Assembly: GCA_020443345.1 (NCBI GenBank)
Contig: JAGRIH010000035.1
Location: forward strand, 1-64,000
Direction of reading: 5' to 3'
Length of the DNA stretch: 64,000 nucleotides
Origin: Halioglobus sp.
GTDB taxonomy: Bacteria > Pseudomonadota > Gammaproteobacteria > Pseudomonadales > Halieaceae
The notes under the pieces were generated by a model, which saw only the letters and a list, made by a program, of their open reading frames with translations, was not told the origin of the DNA and made no database searches. Numbering within the stretch: the first letter of the stretch is position 1; every line of letters begins with the position of its first letter. This document shows, piece by piece, positions 45,329 to 54,554 of this stretch. A program made the position numbers and the translations under genes.

Positions 45329-45404
45329 GCACGCTGTACGGGATTTTTCTCCTGCGGCCAAAGCTATGGCTATGTCCACAGTCGAAAAATTCCGTACAGC
45401 GCAC
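45329..45404. repeat. Imperfect inverted repeat between convergent genes
   Basis: Arms 45329-45349 and 45384-45404 pair in 18 of 21 positions (core GCTGTACGG and ATTTTTC) around a 34-base loop. Weaker pairing extends both inward (CTGCGG/CCACAG) and outward. It lies between the LMF-fusion gene (+) and the dynamin-like gene (-). It may be a MITE-like remnant or a bidirectional terminator/RNA structure. Confidence 0.6.
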
Positions 45405-45447
45405 AATCTCTCGACTAGAATTCCAAATATCGGTGAGATAGGGCGGT

Positions 45448-46893
45448 CTAGTCCTTTGTCGCCGCCTGTGCGGCGTCGCCCGAAGGCCTGGCGTAGCGGT
45501 CGTTGAGCGACTGCACCAGCGTGTCGGCCTCGGCCAGCACTTCCTTGAGTTTACGCCGGGTATGCCAGTGCCAGCCGCGCGGCCGTGACTGGGCCAGGGA
45601 ACGCCACCAGGCCGCCAGGTTGTGCTTGAACGCAGTCACCAGGGCCTCGCCGTCGGCGCTGGCGGCCGCTTCCCGGGTCAGTTTTTTCAGTACGCTGCGT
45701 CCTGCCAGCGCGCGCAAATACATGTAGAGAAGCCATACCAGAACGGCGGCCGCGCCCGCGGTGGCAAGCTGATGGTACCTGTCGAGATTGGCCACCGGGG
45801 TCAATCTGAAGCCGTCCCAGTACCCGGCCTGCACACTCCAGAAGAGAAGCAGTGCAGTCAGCAGACCGAACACGCCCGCGCTCAGCCAGATGGTGCGCCG
45901 GCGCCAGCGCTGGCGTGCGGAGGTCAGGGCCGGTACCAACTGATCTTCAATGTGCCGGGCGTTTTTTTCCAGCACACCGGCCACGCGGTAGGAGCGCTCG
46001 ACCTCGACCTGCCGGATACGATCCTCGATGTCGCTCAGATCCTCGTCGCGCTTGCGCTCGAAACGCTGCTTCACCTGCTCGTCTTCCACCGGTACTGCCA
46101 TATCGCGGGCGTAGATGCGGTAGAACCTGCCCGCGGTCAGATTGTGCTGCGCCAGCGCCCGCTGCCAGGCGGCGACCACCTCTTCGGGGTTGTCCTCACG
46201 CGCAGTGAGGTCGATTTGATTGAGAATGAACAGAAACTTGGCGGCATCCGGTCGCTCGATGGTTCTGCTCACCAAATGTTCCAGGGTGTCGCCCATGGCG
46301 CCCGGCTCGGGATGCCGTGCATCGAAGAACACCAGCACCAGGTCCGAGAGATTGATGATGTGGTCGACAATCAGCAGGGTGGAGTTGCGTTGCTGGTCGG
46401 CGTCGAAGCCCGGCGAGTCGATCAGTATTTTCCCCCGCAGCGCCTCGGCCTGGCAGGTCTTTAGCTGCAGGTAGGAATCCACGCGCCGTCCCTCGCCCTC
46501 TGCCACCTTCTCGATGGCGCGACTGATCTGGTAAAACGGAAAGCGCGGATCGGTGTCCAGCGCCAGACCGGGCAGGGTGGTCGTCTCGCCGGTGCCGTAG
46601 CAGATCACGGTAAACTTGTCGTCCACCGCCTGGTTGCCGGTGCGTTGCAGGTTGCGACCGGTGTATTGATTGAGGAACGTCGACTTGCCCGCGGAGAAGG
46701 TGCCCAGTACGGAAATTACGGGCCACCAGGACACCTGTTCCGCAAACGAGTGGCTGGCGTCCATCAGTCCCAGCTTGCGACTGATCCGGTCCAGCTTTCT
46801 GAAGCTCGCCACGCTGGCGGCCAGTATCGGGTTTTCCCGCTTGAGGTGCTGCTCCAGCCGCTTGATTCTTTTTTGCATCGATGTCTGTGTCAT
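45448..46893 (-). CDS. Dynamin-like GTPase with C-terminal membrane segments
   Basis: 481 residues. GTPase motifs are G1 GTFSAGKST (64-72), G2-like TTLPG, G3 DSPGFD and G4 NQID, and an AAKFLFILNQ strand leads into G4. An N-terminal helical segment (residues 1-50) and a helical stalk (about 270-325) are followed by two membrane helices near 335-352 and 377-395. This is the architecture of bacterial dynamin/EHD-like proteins that remodel membranes. A pair-partner gene is not seen next to it; the neighbour at 47000 is a host-attachment-family protein. Confidence 0.85.
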   Translation of the reverse strand: MTQTSMQKRIKRLEQHLKRENPILAASVASFRKLDRISRKLGLMDASHSFAEQVSWWPVISVLGTFSAGKSTFLNQYTGRNLQRTGNQAVDDKFTVICYGTGETTTLPGLALDTDPRFPFYQISRAIEKVAEGEGRRVDSYLQLKTCQAEALRGKILIDSPGFDADQQRNSTLLIVDHIINLSDLVLVFFDARHPEPGAMGDTLEHLVSRTIERPDAAKFLFILNQIDLTAREDNPEEVVAAWQRALAQHNLTAGRFYRIYARDMAVPVEDEQVKQRFERKRDEDLSDIEDRIRQVEVERSYRVAGVLEKNARHIEDQLVPALTSARQRWRRRTIWLSAGVFGLLTALLLFWSVQAGYWDGFRLTPVANLDRYHQLATAGAAAVLVWLLYMYLRALAGRSVLKKLTREAAASADGEALVTAFKHNLAAWWRSLAQSRPRGWHWHTRRKLKEVLAEADTLVQSLNDRYARPSGDAAQAATKD

Positions 46894-46999
46894 GGTGATG
46901 GCTTCTTCTGCGGTTTATAGGGTTCGCGACTGACGTGTCTGGCGCTGAGTGTGGCCGCGGCAGCGCGAGTCGATGGTCGAGACACGGGGTATAGCGCCT

Positions 47000-47446
47000 T
47001 TAAATGTACAGGGTCTGGCTGATCACTTGCCCGAGCTTCTGGTCGGAGTATTGCAGCAGGTTCTTGTCTATTTCGTGTTTCACGCAGCGCCTGGTGTCCC
47101 GGTCCAGCGCCTTGCGCAGTACGCCCAGAAAAGCCGGCGGCGCGATCAGTACCAGTGACTCGAACGCGCGCTCGACCCGCCCCCGGGACAGGCGCTGGGC
47201 AAGCTGCCCGGCGAATACCTGCGCCTCGTGTTCAGTGGCGGAGACTTCCGGTTCCGTGTCGCGCCGCTGGCCCTGCCCGCCGCTCTGCATCACCGCGGCG
47301 CCGGAGTCGGTTACCAGATCACCCTCGTGTGCACGCCCTTCGGGGTGTTCAAACTGCTCTATCAGTGACAGCGGCTTGCCGCGCCCGTGCAACCGGTACA
47401 ATCGCGCCTGCGCGCGGTCCGCAGCGAGAATCCAGGTGGTGGCCAT
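47000..47446 (-). CDS. Host-attachment (AtsE-like) family protein
   Basis: 148 residues. It starts with TTWILAADRAQARLYRLHG, then HPEGRAHEGDLVTDSGA, and ends near SLVLIAPPAFLGVLRKALDRD. This matches the host-attachment family, whose members have a release-factor-like fold and were first linked to plant attachment in Agrobacterium. In free-living bacteria the role is unknown and possibly translational. It lies 106 bp upstream of the dynamin-like gene on the same strand. Confidence 0.85.
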   Translation of the reverse strand: MATTWILAADRAQARLYRLHGRGKPLSLIEQFEHPEGRAHEGDLVTDSGAAVMQSGGQGQRRDTEPEVSATEHEAQVFAGQLAQRLSRGRVERAFESLVLIAPPAFLGVLRKALDRDTRRCVKHEIDKNLLQYSDQKLGQVISQTLYI

Positions 47447-47565
47447 AGGTCCTCCTTGGCTTTGTGGTGTGTTCGCCTACCGCGGTGGGTGCGCCAGCAG
47501 GCTGCATGGTCTGCCACGCGACACCTCGCGGGTGGTTCTTCAGGTTTCCTACTGCCAAGGGTGGC

Positions 47566-47733
47566 TCAGATATCGCGCAAAGTCACGTACAGCATTGCAA
47601 TGCGGCGCGCCTGTGCATCGACGTCGCGCCACAGGGTGTCCAGTTCCTGCGCCACGTCCGCCGGCAGGTCATTGTCCGCCGCGACCCGCAGCTCGCCCGC
47701 CCGGCTTTGTAACTCGCAACACTTGCCGTTAGG
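47566..47733 (-). CDS. Small open frame that appears to have lost its start codon
   Basis: The minus strand has a 55-codon open frame starting PNGKCCELQS and ending LYVTLRDI, with a strongly amphipathic helical middle (ELDTLWRDVDAQ). It is preceded by GAGG and the bases AT directly before CCT. Inserting a single G would give GAGG-CT-ATG-CCT, an excellent start. As written there is no usable ATG, GTG or TTG at the right place. Either a one-base deletion killed the gene or a base is missing from the sequence. I do not recognise the family. Confidence 0.35.
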   Translation of the reverse strand, partial: PNGKCCELQSRAGELRVAADNDLPADVAQELDTLWRDVDAQARRIAMLYVTLRDI

Positions 47734-47778
47734 ATAGCCTCAGAATAACGCAGTCGGCGTGCGAGAGTATCTGTGCCA

Positions 47779-49236
47779 ATGACAAAAGTGCCCTATGTGC
47801 GTCTTATCCGCCAGTTTGCGCAAAATACCCCGCAGCGCGTCACGCTGGAATTCGAGGATGCGCGCGTCACCTGCCTGGAACTGGAACTGCGCTCCAATCG
47901 CCTGGCGCGCGCCTATGCGCAGTACGGCGTCCGGCAGGGCGATCTGGTCACCATCTGCCTGCCCAACGCGCCGGAGTACTTTTTCGCCTGCGTGGCGGCG
48001 TGGAAGTTGGGCGCTGTGCCCAACCCGCTGTCTGCCGGTCTGCCGGACACCGAGCGCAACGCCATTGTGGAGCGGGCGGATCCGGCGCTGATTGTCGGTG
48101 TCCGCAAACCGGTCGGGCAGCGACCGACACTGCCGCCGGACTTCGAGCCTGACCCGGCGCTGCCGGATACGCCGCTGCCGGAAAAAATCGCGCCCCACGA
48201 GCGGGCGCTGACCTCCGGCGGCAGTACCGGAGTGCCCAAGCTCATCATGCCCGGTAACCCCGCCGTGTACGATGTCGACAACCCGTCGCCGCTGTTCACT
48301 CCGCGCAATGCGATGCTGGTGCCCGGGCCGCTTTATCACGCCGGCCCCTACAGTGCCGCCTGGGGCGCGGTATTTGCCGGCGGCAAGGCGGTCATCATGC
48401 ACCGCTTCGATGCGGCGCGCTGCCTGCAGCTTATTGAAAAGCACTGCGTGGACCGCGTGTTCTTCGTGCCGACCATGCTCAATCGCATCTGGCGGTTGCC
48501 GCAGCAGGTGCGCACGCGCTACGACCTGTCGTCGCTGGAAAGCGTGGTCAGCGGCGGCGCCCCCTGTCCGCAGTGGCTGATGCGCGCGTGGATCGAATGG
48601 CTGGGTCCGCAGCGACTGTGCGAGGGCTATGGCCCCAGCGAACGCATCGGGCGCACCTTCATCACCGGCGAGGAATGGCTGCGCAAACCCGGCTCAGTGG
48701 GCCGTGCGATGGACGGCTGCCGCATCAGAATCCTCGATCCCCAAGGCAGGGAATTGCCGGCGGGTGAGATCGGTGAGATCTACATGATGCCGGCGACGGG
48801 CTCCGGATCGACGTTCGTCTACCGCGGCGCCGAGCGGCGCACCACCGAGGACGGCTGGGAGTCGGTGGGCGACATGGGCCACCTGGACGAGGACGGCTAC
48901 CTCTTTATCGCCGATCGCCGCACCGACATGATCGTCTGCGGCGGCCGCAATATCTATCCGGCTGAAATCGAGGCGGCCCTCAATGCCCACCCCGACGTGC
49001 GTGCCAGCGTCGTCGTCGGTCTGCCCGACGACGACCTGGGCCAGCGCATTCACGCCATCGTCGAGTGCGAGGCACCGGTCGGCGACGAGCTGCTGCGCAG
49101 CCACCTGAAAACGCAGTTGGTGCCCTACAAGTGGCCCCACAGTTTCGAGTACGTGAGCGAGCCCCTGTTCAACGAGGCGGGCAAGGTGCGTCGCTCCGCG
49201 CTGCGTGCCCAGCGCGTCGCGGGCTGCGGCAACTGA
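47779..49236 (+). CDS. AMP-dependent acyl-CoA synthetase/ligase
   Basis: 485 residues from ATG 47779; an in-frame GTG at 47773 also fits. ANL-superfamily motifs are the P-loop SGGSTGVPK, GYGPSERIG (A5-like), TEDGWESVGDMGHLDEDGYL and RRTDMIVCGGRNIYPAEIE. A GKVRR motif near the C-terminus supplies the adenylation Lys. It resembles bile-acid/aryl-CoA ligases that activate carboxylates before beta-oxidation. The promoter is probably in the short gap after the small minus-strand frame. Confidence 0.88.
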   Translation: MTKVPYVRLIRQFAQNTPQRVTLEFEDARVTCLELELRSNRLARAYAQYGVRQGDLVTICLPNAPEYFFACVAAWKLGAVPNPLSAGLPDTERNAIVERADPALIVGVRKPVGQRPTLPPDFEPDPALPDTPLPEKIAPHERALTSGGSTGVPKLIMPGNPAVYDVDNPSPLFTPRNAMLVPGPLYHAGPYSAAWGAVFAGGKAVIMHRFDAARCLQLIEKHCVDRVFFVPTMLNRIWRLPQQVRTRYDLSSLESVVSGGAPCPQWLMRAWIEWLGPQRLCEGYGPSERIGRTFITGEEWLRKPGSVGRAMDGCRIRILDPQGRELPAGEIGEIYMMPATGSGSTFVYRGAERRTTEDGWESVGDMGHLDEDGYLFIADRRTDMIVCGGRNIYPAEIEAALNAHPDVRASVVVGLPDDDLGQRIHAIVECEAPVGDELLRSHLKTQLVPYKWPHSFEYVSEPLFNEAGKVRRSALRAQRVAGCGN

Positions 49237-49254
49237 ACGGCGCTGAGCCGGGCG

Positions 49255-50115
49255 CTATGGCGGCGCCGCGCAGGTCTTGCGCCAGTCGAAATCACTGGGA
49301 GGGCGCCCGTCGAAGCACGGTTGCGCAGCGGGCAGAGTCACCCACGGCGCCCTGTCGGCACAGTAGATATGGTACAGCAGCCGCACTGGCGGCGGGGAGT
49401 CCAGCGTCCCGGCGGCGATCACCGCCCGGTCGGTGCCGGGCAGTGCACCGGGCAAGATGGTGCCGCACCCGCGACAGAAGCGATAGCGGTAATACTGAGT
49501 GTCCGGCAGGGCGAAGGACGTCAGTGCGCCGGTATCGCCGCGCAGCTGGAAATCGCTGATCAGCACCGGCATGCCGGTAAAAAAACCGGCCCCGCAGCGG
49601 CGGCGGCAGCGCGAACAGTGGCAGGCGCGGATGGCATCGGTCTGCCCCGTCACGGTGTAAGTCACCGCGCCGCACAGGCAGCTTCCCGTGTGCCGACAGC
49701 GGCGCAAGTCGGCCTCGAGGTCCGCTTGCCTGCAGGGGGTGTCGTCGTCATACCAGGTGCCCGCACTGGCATTGTACAGGTCGGCGGCAGGAGTCAGGCC
49801 GTGTGCCGTTGCAATGCCGCCGGCGGGCAGCATCATGTAGTCGCCCGCCAGGTGGTGTGCGGGCAGCACACTGCCGCAGCGCGCGCAGAACGCGCGCCGC
49901 AGCGCGGGGGATGAGTCGTAGCTGGCCACTGCGCTGCCGCCGCGCAGCCATTTGAAGCCGGCCGGTGCGGATTTTATCCAGGTGGCAAACGCCACGCCGC
50001 TGGCCTTGCGGCAATTGACGCAGTGACAGTTCCACATCTGCTCGTGTGCCTGGTGGGACTGGTAGGCCACAGCGCCGCACAGGCAAGAGCCGATAAGTTT
50101 CTCTTTCCCGGCCAT
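49255..50115 (-). CDS. Tandem GFA-domain protein (two Gfa/CENP-V units)
   Basis: 286 residues with two glutathione-dependent formaldehyde-activating-type zinc domains: GSCLCGAVAYQ, NCHCVNCRKASGVAF and FCARCGSVLP in the first; GSCLCGAVTYTV, ACHCSRCRRRCGAGFF and FCRGCGTILPG in the second. Each has the C-x-C, CxxC and CxxC zinc ligands. Usual members are single-domain of about 130-190 residues. These bind glutathione adducts or act as zinc carriers, with few proven activities. It is convergent with the ligase gene. Confidence 0.88.
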   Translation of the reverse strand: MAGKEKLIGSCLCGAVAYQSHQAHEQMWNCHCVNCRKASGVAFATWIKSAPAGFKWLRGGSAVASYDSSPALRRAFCARCGSVLPAHHLAGDYMMLPAGGIATAHGLTPAADLYNASAGTWYDDDTPCRQADLEADLRRCRHTGSCLCGAVTYTVTGQTDAIRACHCSRCRRRCGAGFFTGMPVLISDFQLRGDTGALTSFALPDTQYYRYRFCRGCGTILPGALPGTDRAVIAAGTLDSPPPVRLLYHIYCADRAPWVTLPAAQPCFDGRPPSDFDWRKTCAAPP

Positions 50116-50205
50116 GGTTGCTTCTCAGTGCCTCCCGGACAGCCAGTCGGGCATTGTTGGTCCAGCGGGCTCCCCGGGGGCAGCCCGGTGCGGGTTTGCC
50201 GCGGA

Positions 50206-52332
50206 TCAGAAATCAAACACCACGTCGATACCATAGGTCCGCGGGGTGCCGTACACCGCCCCCACCACGCCGAAGTTGGTGGTCAGGGTGGTGTATTCCT
50301 CGTCGGTGATGTTCTTGCCCCAGAGGCCGACTCGCAAATTGTTCTCGCCGATGGCGATATCGTCTATCTGCAGGCGCGCGTTCCACAGGTCATAGGAGCG
50401 GTTGAAATCCGACGGGCGCGGACCGGAGTAGGTCTTGGTCTGGTGCTGGTAGTCCAGGTGGGCGCTGTAGTTGCCGAAGCGGGTCTGTCCCAGATCGTAG
50501 GTCAGACCCAGCTTGCCGGCATTGCGCGGCGCATAGGGCACCGTGTTGATATCCGACAGGTCGACGTCGTTATCCAGGTACTCCTCGAACTCGGCGTCGA
50601 TATACGCATAGAACATCTGCGTGCTCAGCCGGTCGGTCAGGTAGGCGGTGATTTCAATCTCCGCGCCCTTGGTGACGGCCTTGCCGGCATTGAGGATGTC
50701 GGTGAAGACGATGCCGGGGCGGATCTGCGATACCTGCAGGTCATCGTAATCGTTGTAGTAGATGGCGCTGTTGATCCGCACCCGGTTGTCGAACAACTGG
50801 CTTTTCAGGCCCAGTTCGTAGGACAGCACGTTTTCCTCGTCGAAGCCCGCGGCGAAGCCCGTCTCGGTGCTGCGGGTATTGAAGCCGCCCGAGCGATAGC
50901 CGGTGGCCACCTTGAAGTAGGAGTTGATGTCGTCGCTGAGCGCCAGGTCGAAGGTGATCATGGGGTTTATCTTGTCGTTGCTGATGTCGCCCTTCAGGAA
51001 CAGCGGTGTGGGGTCGGGGCCGGTGAAGAGGTTGCTCAGAAACAGTTTTTCTGCGGAGCGGTCATCATCGGTGTAGCGCAGCCCGAGCGTGATGCTCAGG
51101 CGATCGTCCAGAATCCCCGGTGTCCAGGTGCCCTGGCCGAATATCGCCCGGGATTCGGCCTCTCCCTCGACCTGCCAGATGTCTTCGAAGGGGGCGAAGC
51201 CAAAGGCCGAGGAAGCCCACTCGTCGGATTCCTCCTTGTAGTAAAACAGGCCGGCCACGTAGTCAAAGCGCTCGCCCAGGTTGCCGATAAACTGGAACTC
51301 CTGGGAGAACTGGTTCTGGTCGATAAAGGTGTGCTGGTAGAAGGCGCCGATATAGTTCTGGTAGACCTCGGCATCCAGTTCCCGGTAGGAGGTGATGGAC
51401 TTGAACGTGATGTTTTCCCTTTCCAGCATAACGGTCAGGGTATGGCCGTCAATTTTGGTGTCGCTGGGGTTGAGACCGAAGGCCTGGGCGGTTTCATCCG
51501 CGCGGTCGACATCCTGGCCCAGGGTGACCTGATAGAACGAGTTGCCGTATTCCATGTCGGAGATGTCATAGGAGTAATCGATGGTCAGTGCCTCGGTGGG
51601 CAGGTAACGCACCGCCACGTTGCCGGCCTTGTTTTTCTGCTCGTAGTAGTCGGTCTGGTCCGGTAGCGCGGCGTTGTTATCGACCCAGCCGTCCTCCTCG
51701 ATGTACAGGTAGGTGAACTTGGTCAGCAATTTATCGCCCAGGGGCAGGTCGATACCCGTCCTGGACTGGAACTTGTCGTAGTTGCCAAAGGTCAGCGCCT
51801 GCTCGACGCCAAACGTCTCGGCGGGCTTTTTCGTCAGGTAGTTGATCGCGCCGGCGGTGGCGTTTTTGCCGTACAGGGTGCCCTGGGGACCGCGCAGCAC
51901 TTCGATGCGCTCGATATCCGCGATGTCGGCTGCCAGCCCCGTCGCCCGGCCTAGGGGCACGCCGTCGACGTACAGGCCAACCGCTGTATCCTGAGTGGTT
52001 TGCACGGTGATAGTGCCCATGCCGCGCACGAATACGATAGGCGTGGCGCGGTCTCCGGCAAATGGCGCGATGCTCAGCGACGGCGTGGTGCCGCGCAAAT
52101 CGGTCAGGTCGGCTATACCCTGCAGCTCCAGCTCGCGGGTGCCCAGTGCGGTGATGGCCAGGGGAGCCTCCTGCAGGGACTCCGCCTTGCGCTGCGCAGT
52201 GACGACGACTTCTTCCAGCATGGGGGATGCATTCTGCGCCGCGGCGATGCCAGCTCCCCAGGCTGCCAGTAGCGGGCTCAGCAGGATGGCGCGGGACAGC
52301 TTGTGCAGCGGAAAACTACTGGTGTTTTGCAT
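50206..52332 (-). CDS. TonB-dependent outer-membrane receptor (second)
   Basis: 708 residues from ATG 52332 with AAGGA upstream; the frame runs on to 52428. A signal peptide ends near AGIAAAQ, and plug motifs are EEVVVTAQRKAESLQEAP, VLRGPQGTLYGKNATAGAINYL and GVPLGRATG. Barrel strands follow and the chain ends GIDVVFDF, with terminal Phe. Unlike the receptor at 23866, it sits among acyl-CoA and lipid genes and was probably recruited for a lipid, sterol or aromatic ligand. Ligand assignment is inference. Confidence 0.92.
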   Translation of the reverse strand: MQNTSSFPLHKLSRAILLSPLLAAWGAGIAAAQNASPMLEEVVVTAQRKAESLQEAPLAITALGTRELELQGIADLTDLRGTTPSLSIAPFAGDRATPIVFVRGMGTITVQTTQDTAVGLYVDGVPLGRATGLAADIADIERIEVLRGPQGTLYGKNATAGAINYLTKKPAETFGVEQALTFGNYDKFQSRTGIDLPLGDKLLTKFTYLYIEEDGWVDNNAALPDQTDYYEQKNKAGNVAVRYLPTEALTIDYSYDISDMEYGNSFYQVTLGQDVDRADETAQAFGLNPSDTKIDGHTLTVMLERENITFKSITSYRELDAEVYQNYIGAFYQHTFIDQNQFSQEFQFIGNLGERFDYVAGLFYYKEESDEWASSAFGFAPFEDIWQVEGEAESRAIFGQGTWTPGILDDRLSITLGLRYTDDDRSAEKLFLSNLFTGPDPTPLFLKGDISNDKINPMITFDLALSDDINSYFKVATGYRSGGFNTRSTETGFAAGFDEENVLSYELGLKSQLFDNRVRINSAIYYNDYDDLQVSQIRPGIVFTDILNAGKAVTKGAEIEITAYLTDRLSTQMFYAYIDAEFEEYLDNDVDLSDINTVPYAPRNAGKLGLTYDLGQTRFGNYSAHLDYQHQTKTYSGPRPSDFNRSYDLWNARLQIDDIAIGENNLRVGLWGKNITDEEYTTLTTNFGVVGAVYGTPRTYGIDVVFDF

Positions 52333-52672
52333 GGCGGGATCGTCCTTATTAAATATCAGGTGCGTTTGACGGGTCTGTGCAGTGCTTTCGTTCAGGCTGC
52401 AGTCGGTACTGTGTAAAGCTTGCCCCAATCATTCCAAATGCTGGCTCGGCTGTGCCAGTCGGGCTGTATGTCGTATGCGGTCACTGCGGTGTCATAAGCG
52501 GTCGCGTATGCCTGTCCACTCGCGGCATTCTGGCGGCCTGAATTGAGGCCCTATCGTCCGGATTTGCATTCGCGGCCAGATTTCTGTTGCCCGGGACAGC
52601 TATTAGACTAGGCGTTATCATAGGTGTTCGCGCGTCAGGCGTGAGTGGACTGATCGACGAGGAATGAGTGAT

Positions 52673-52984
52673 ATGGCTGATCTGAAAGCTGGAACCCGGA
52701 TGAAAAGTGCAGTTTGCGCGACGGAGGTGATGGTGATCGCCGCCGCCCGTCCCGATGTGGCGCTCACCTGCGGCGGTGCGCCAATGATCGGCATGGCCGC
52801 AGAACCTGCGGCGGGCGCTGCGATCGATGCGGAGCACGCGGCGGGTACCCTGTTGGGCAAGCGCTATGTGAATGAGGCCGGCGACCTGGAGGTGCTGTGT
52901 ACCAAGCCCGGCGACGGCTCTCTCGCGGTCGATGGCGAGCCGTTGGTGCTCAAGGAAGCGAAGGCGCTGCCATCCTCCGACTGA
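52673..52984 (+). CDS. Small protein upstream of an acyl-CoA ligase, unrecognised
   Basis: 103 residues from ATG 52673, chosen because GAGGA lies nine bases upstream; an ATG at 52664 overlaps that site. Sequence features are AVCATEVMVIAAARP, LTCGGAPM, then GTLLGKRYVNEAGDLEVLCTKPG, which suggests a small beta-rich domain with Cys pairs. I cannot name a family. It starts 63 bp upstream of the ligase at 53048 and is likely cotranscribed. Confidence 0.65.
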   Translation: MADLKAGTRMKSAVCATEVMVIAAARPDVALTCGGAPMIGMAAEPAAGAAIDAEHAAGTLLGKRYVNEAGDLEVLCTKPGDGSLAVDGEPLVLKEAKALPSSD

Positions 52985-53047
52985 CCGCGCCGGCATGGGT
53001 TCGAGAGGTAAACTGCACTCGCTCCTGAAGTAAAGGATTGGGAATTC

Positions 53048-54544
53048 ATGAACATAATGATGTTGCTGGAAATGGCCGCGCAGGGATTTGGGGATCGCGT
53101 GGCCTTTGTCAACGAGGACGACTCTCTCACCTACCAGGAGCTCTACGATGCGGCCGGTGCCGCGGCGGCCTACATCAGGCAGTCCGGTTGCGAGTATGTG
53201 GCGATGCTCGATGTGACCAGCCTCGCCATGCCGGTTGCCCTGTTTGCCAGCGCCTGGGCCGGCGTACCCTACGTGCCGCTCAACTACCGTCTGACCGAGC
53301 ATGAGATCAAGGGCCTGGTGGAGCGCGTAGAGCCGGCGCTATTGATCACCGAGACCGATTGCACGCGGGATTTCAGTGGACACGAGGCGGTGCAGGTGGT
53401 TACCCGCGACGCGTTCCTGACACGGGCGCGCTCCGCTAAGGCGCTGGAAACCCCCTGGTCGATGGATGCCGAGGACATCGCGGTGCTGCTGTTCACCAGC
53501 GGCACCACCGGTGCACCCAAGGCGGCGGTCCTGCGCCAGAAGCACCTGGTTGCCTATATCCTCGGATCGGTGGAATTTGGCGGCGCGGCACTCGAAGATG
53601 CGTCGCTCGGCTGTGTGCCGCCGTATCATATCGCCGGTATTTCCGCGGTGATCAGTTCGGTTTACTCGGGCCGCCGCGTGGTGCAACTGGCGAACTTCAC
53701 CCCAGAGAAGTGGATAGAACTGGTCGCCCGCGAGCGGGTGACCAACGCCTTCGTGGTGCCGACCATGCTGGCCCGTATCATTGAACTGCTGGATGCCGAT
53801 TCCGCCGCGCAGTTGTCCAGCCTGCGCGCTATTGCCTACGGCGGCGGCAAGATGCCGCTGGCCGTCATCGAAAAGACCATTCAGCTCCTGCCGCAAACAG
53901 ATTTCACCAACGCCTACGGTCTGACCGAAACCAGCTCCACCATCGCTGTCCTGGGGCCGCAAGATCACCGCGACGCGGCCGCCAGCGACGATCCGGCCGT
54001 CCACCGCCGCTTGGTTTCCGTGGGCAGGGCGCTGCCGGGTGTCGAGATACAGATTCGCGACGACGAGGGACAGCCGGCGAGCGCGGGCGAGCGCGGCGAG
54101 ATCTACGTGCGCGGCGAACAGGTGTCGGGGGAGTATGTCGGCCGCGGCAGTTTGCTGGACGCCGAGGGCTGGTTTCCCACGCGCGATGCCGGTTCGATGG
54201 ATGAAGAGGGCTATCTGTTCCTGGAAGGTCGCGCCGACGACGTCATTATCCGCGGCGGCGAGAATATGTCCCCCGGTGAAATCGAGGATATTCTCCTGGA
54301 GCACCCGGCGGTGGCCGACGTGGCGGTGGTGGGTATTCCCGATGAGCAGTGGGGCGAAGCGGTGGCCGCGGCGGTGGTGCTCAAGGCGGAACACAGCGCC
54401 GGCGCGGCAGAGCTGCAGGCCTGGGTCCGCGATCGCATGCGCTCCTCGCGCGTGCCGCAGTCGCTGGAGTTCTGGGACGAGCTGCCCTACAACGAAACCG
54501 GCAAGTTGTTGCGCCGCATAGTTAAGGAAAAGCTCTCGACTTGA
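53048..54544 (+). CDS. AMP-dependent acyl-CoA synthetase/ligase (second)
   Basis: 498 residues. P-loop LLFTSGTTGAPKAAVLRQ, then YHIAGISAV, YGLTETSS, RDAGSMDEEGYLFLEGRADDVIIRGGENMSPGEIE and the C-terminal Lys motif NETGKLLRRIVKE. It is closest by feel to fatty-acyl or sterol-side-chain CoA ligases. It activates a carboxylate for the CoA-dependent enzymes downstream. The crotonase at 54555 is convergent, only 10 bp away. Confidence 0.92.
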   Translation: MNIMMLLEMAAQGFGDRVAFVNEDDSLTYQELYDAAGAAAAYIRQSGCEYVAMLDVTSLAMPVALFASAWAGVPYVPLNYRLTEHEIKGLVERVEPALLITETDCTRDFSGHEAVQVVTRDAFLTRARSAKALETPWSMDAEDIAVLLFTSGTTGAPKAAVLRQKHLVAYILGSVEFGGAALEDASLGCVPPYHIAGISAVISSVYSGRRVVQLANFTPEKWIELVARERVTNAFVVPTMLARIIELLDADSAAQLSSLRAIAYGGGKMPLAVIEKTIQLLPQTDFTNAYGLTETSSTIAVLGPQDHRDAAASDDPAVHRRLVSVGRALPGVEIQIRDDEGQPASAGERGEIYVRGEQVSGEYVGRGSLLDAEGWFPTRDAGSMDEEGYLFLEGRADDVIIRGGENMSPGEIEDILLEHPAVADVAVVGIPDEQWGEAVAAAVVLKAEHSAGAAELQAWVRDRMRSSRVPQSLEFWDELPYNETGKLLRRIVKEKLST

Positions 54545-54554
54545 GGTCAATCAC

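Noticed and set aside
50023..51666. Plus-strand open frame of 547 codons
   Set aside because: It is antisense to the TonB receptor, whose plug and barrel motifs are unmistakable.
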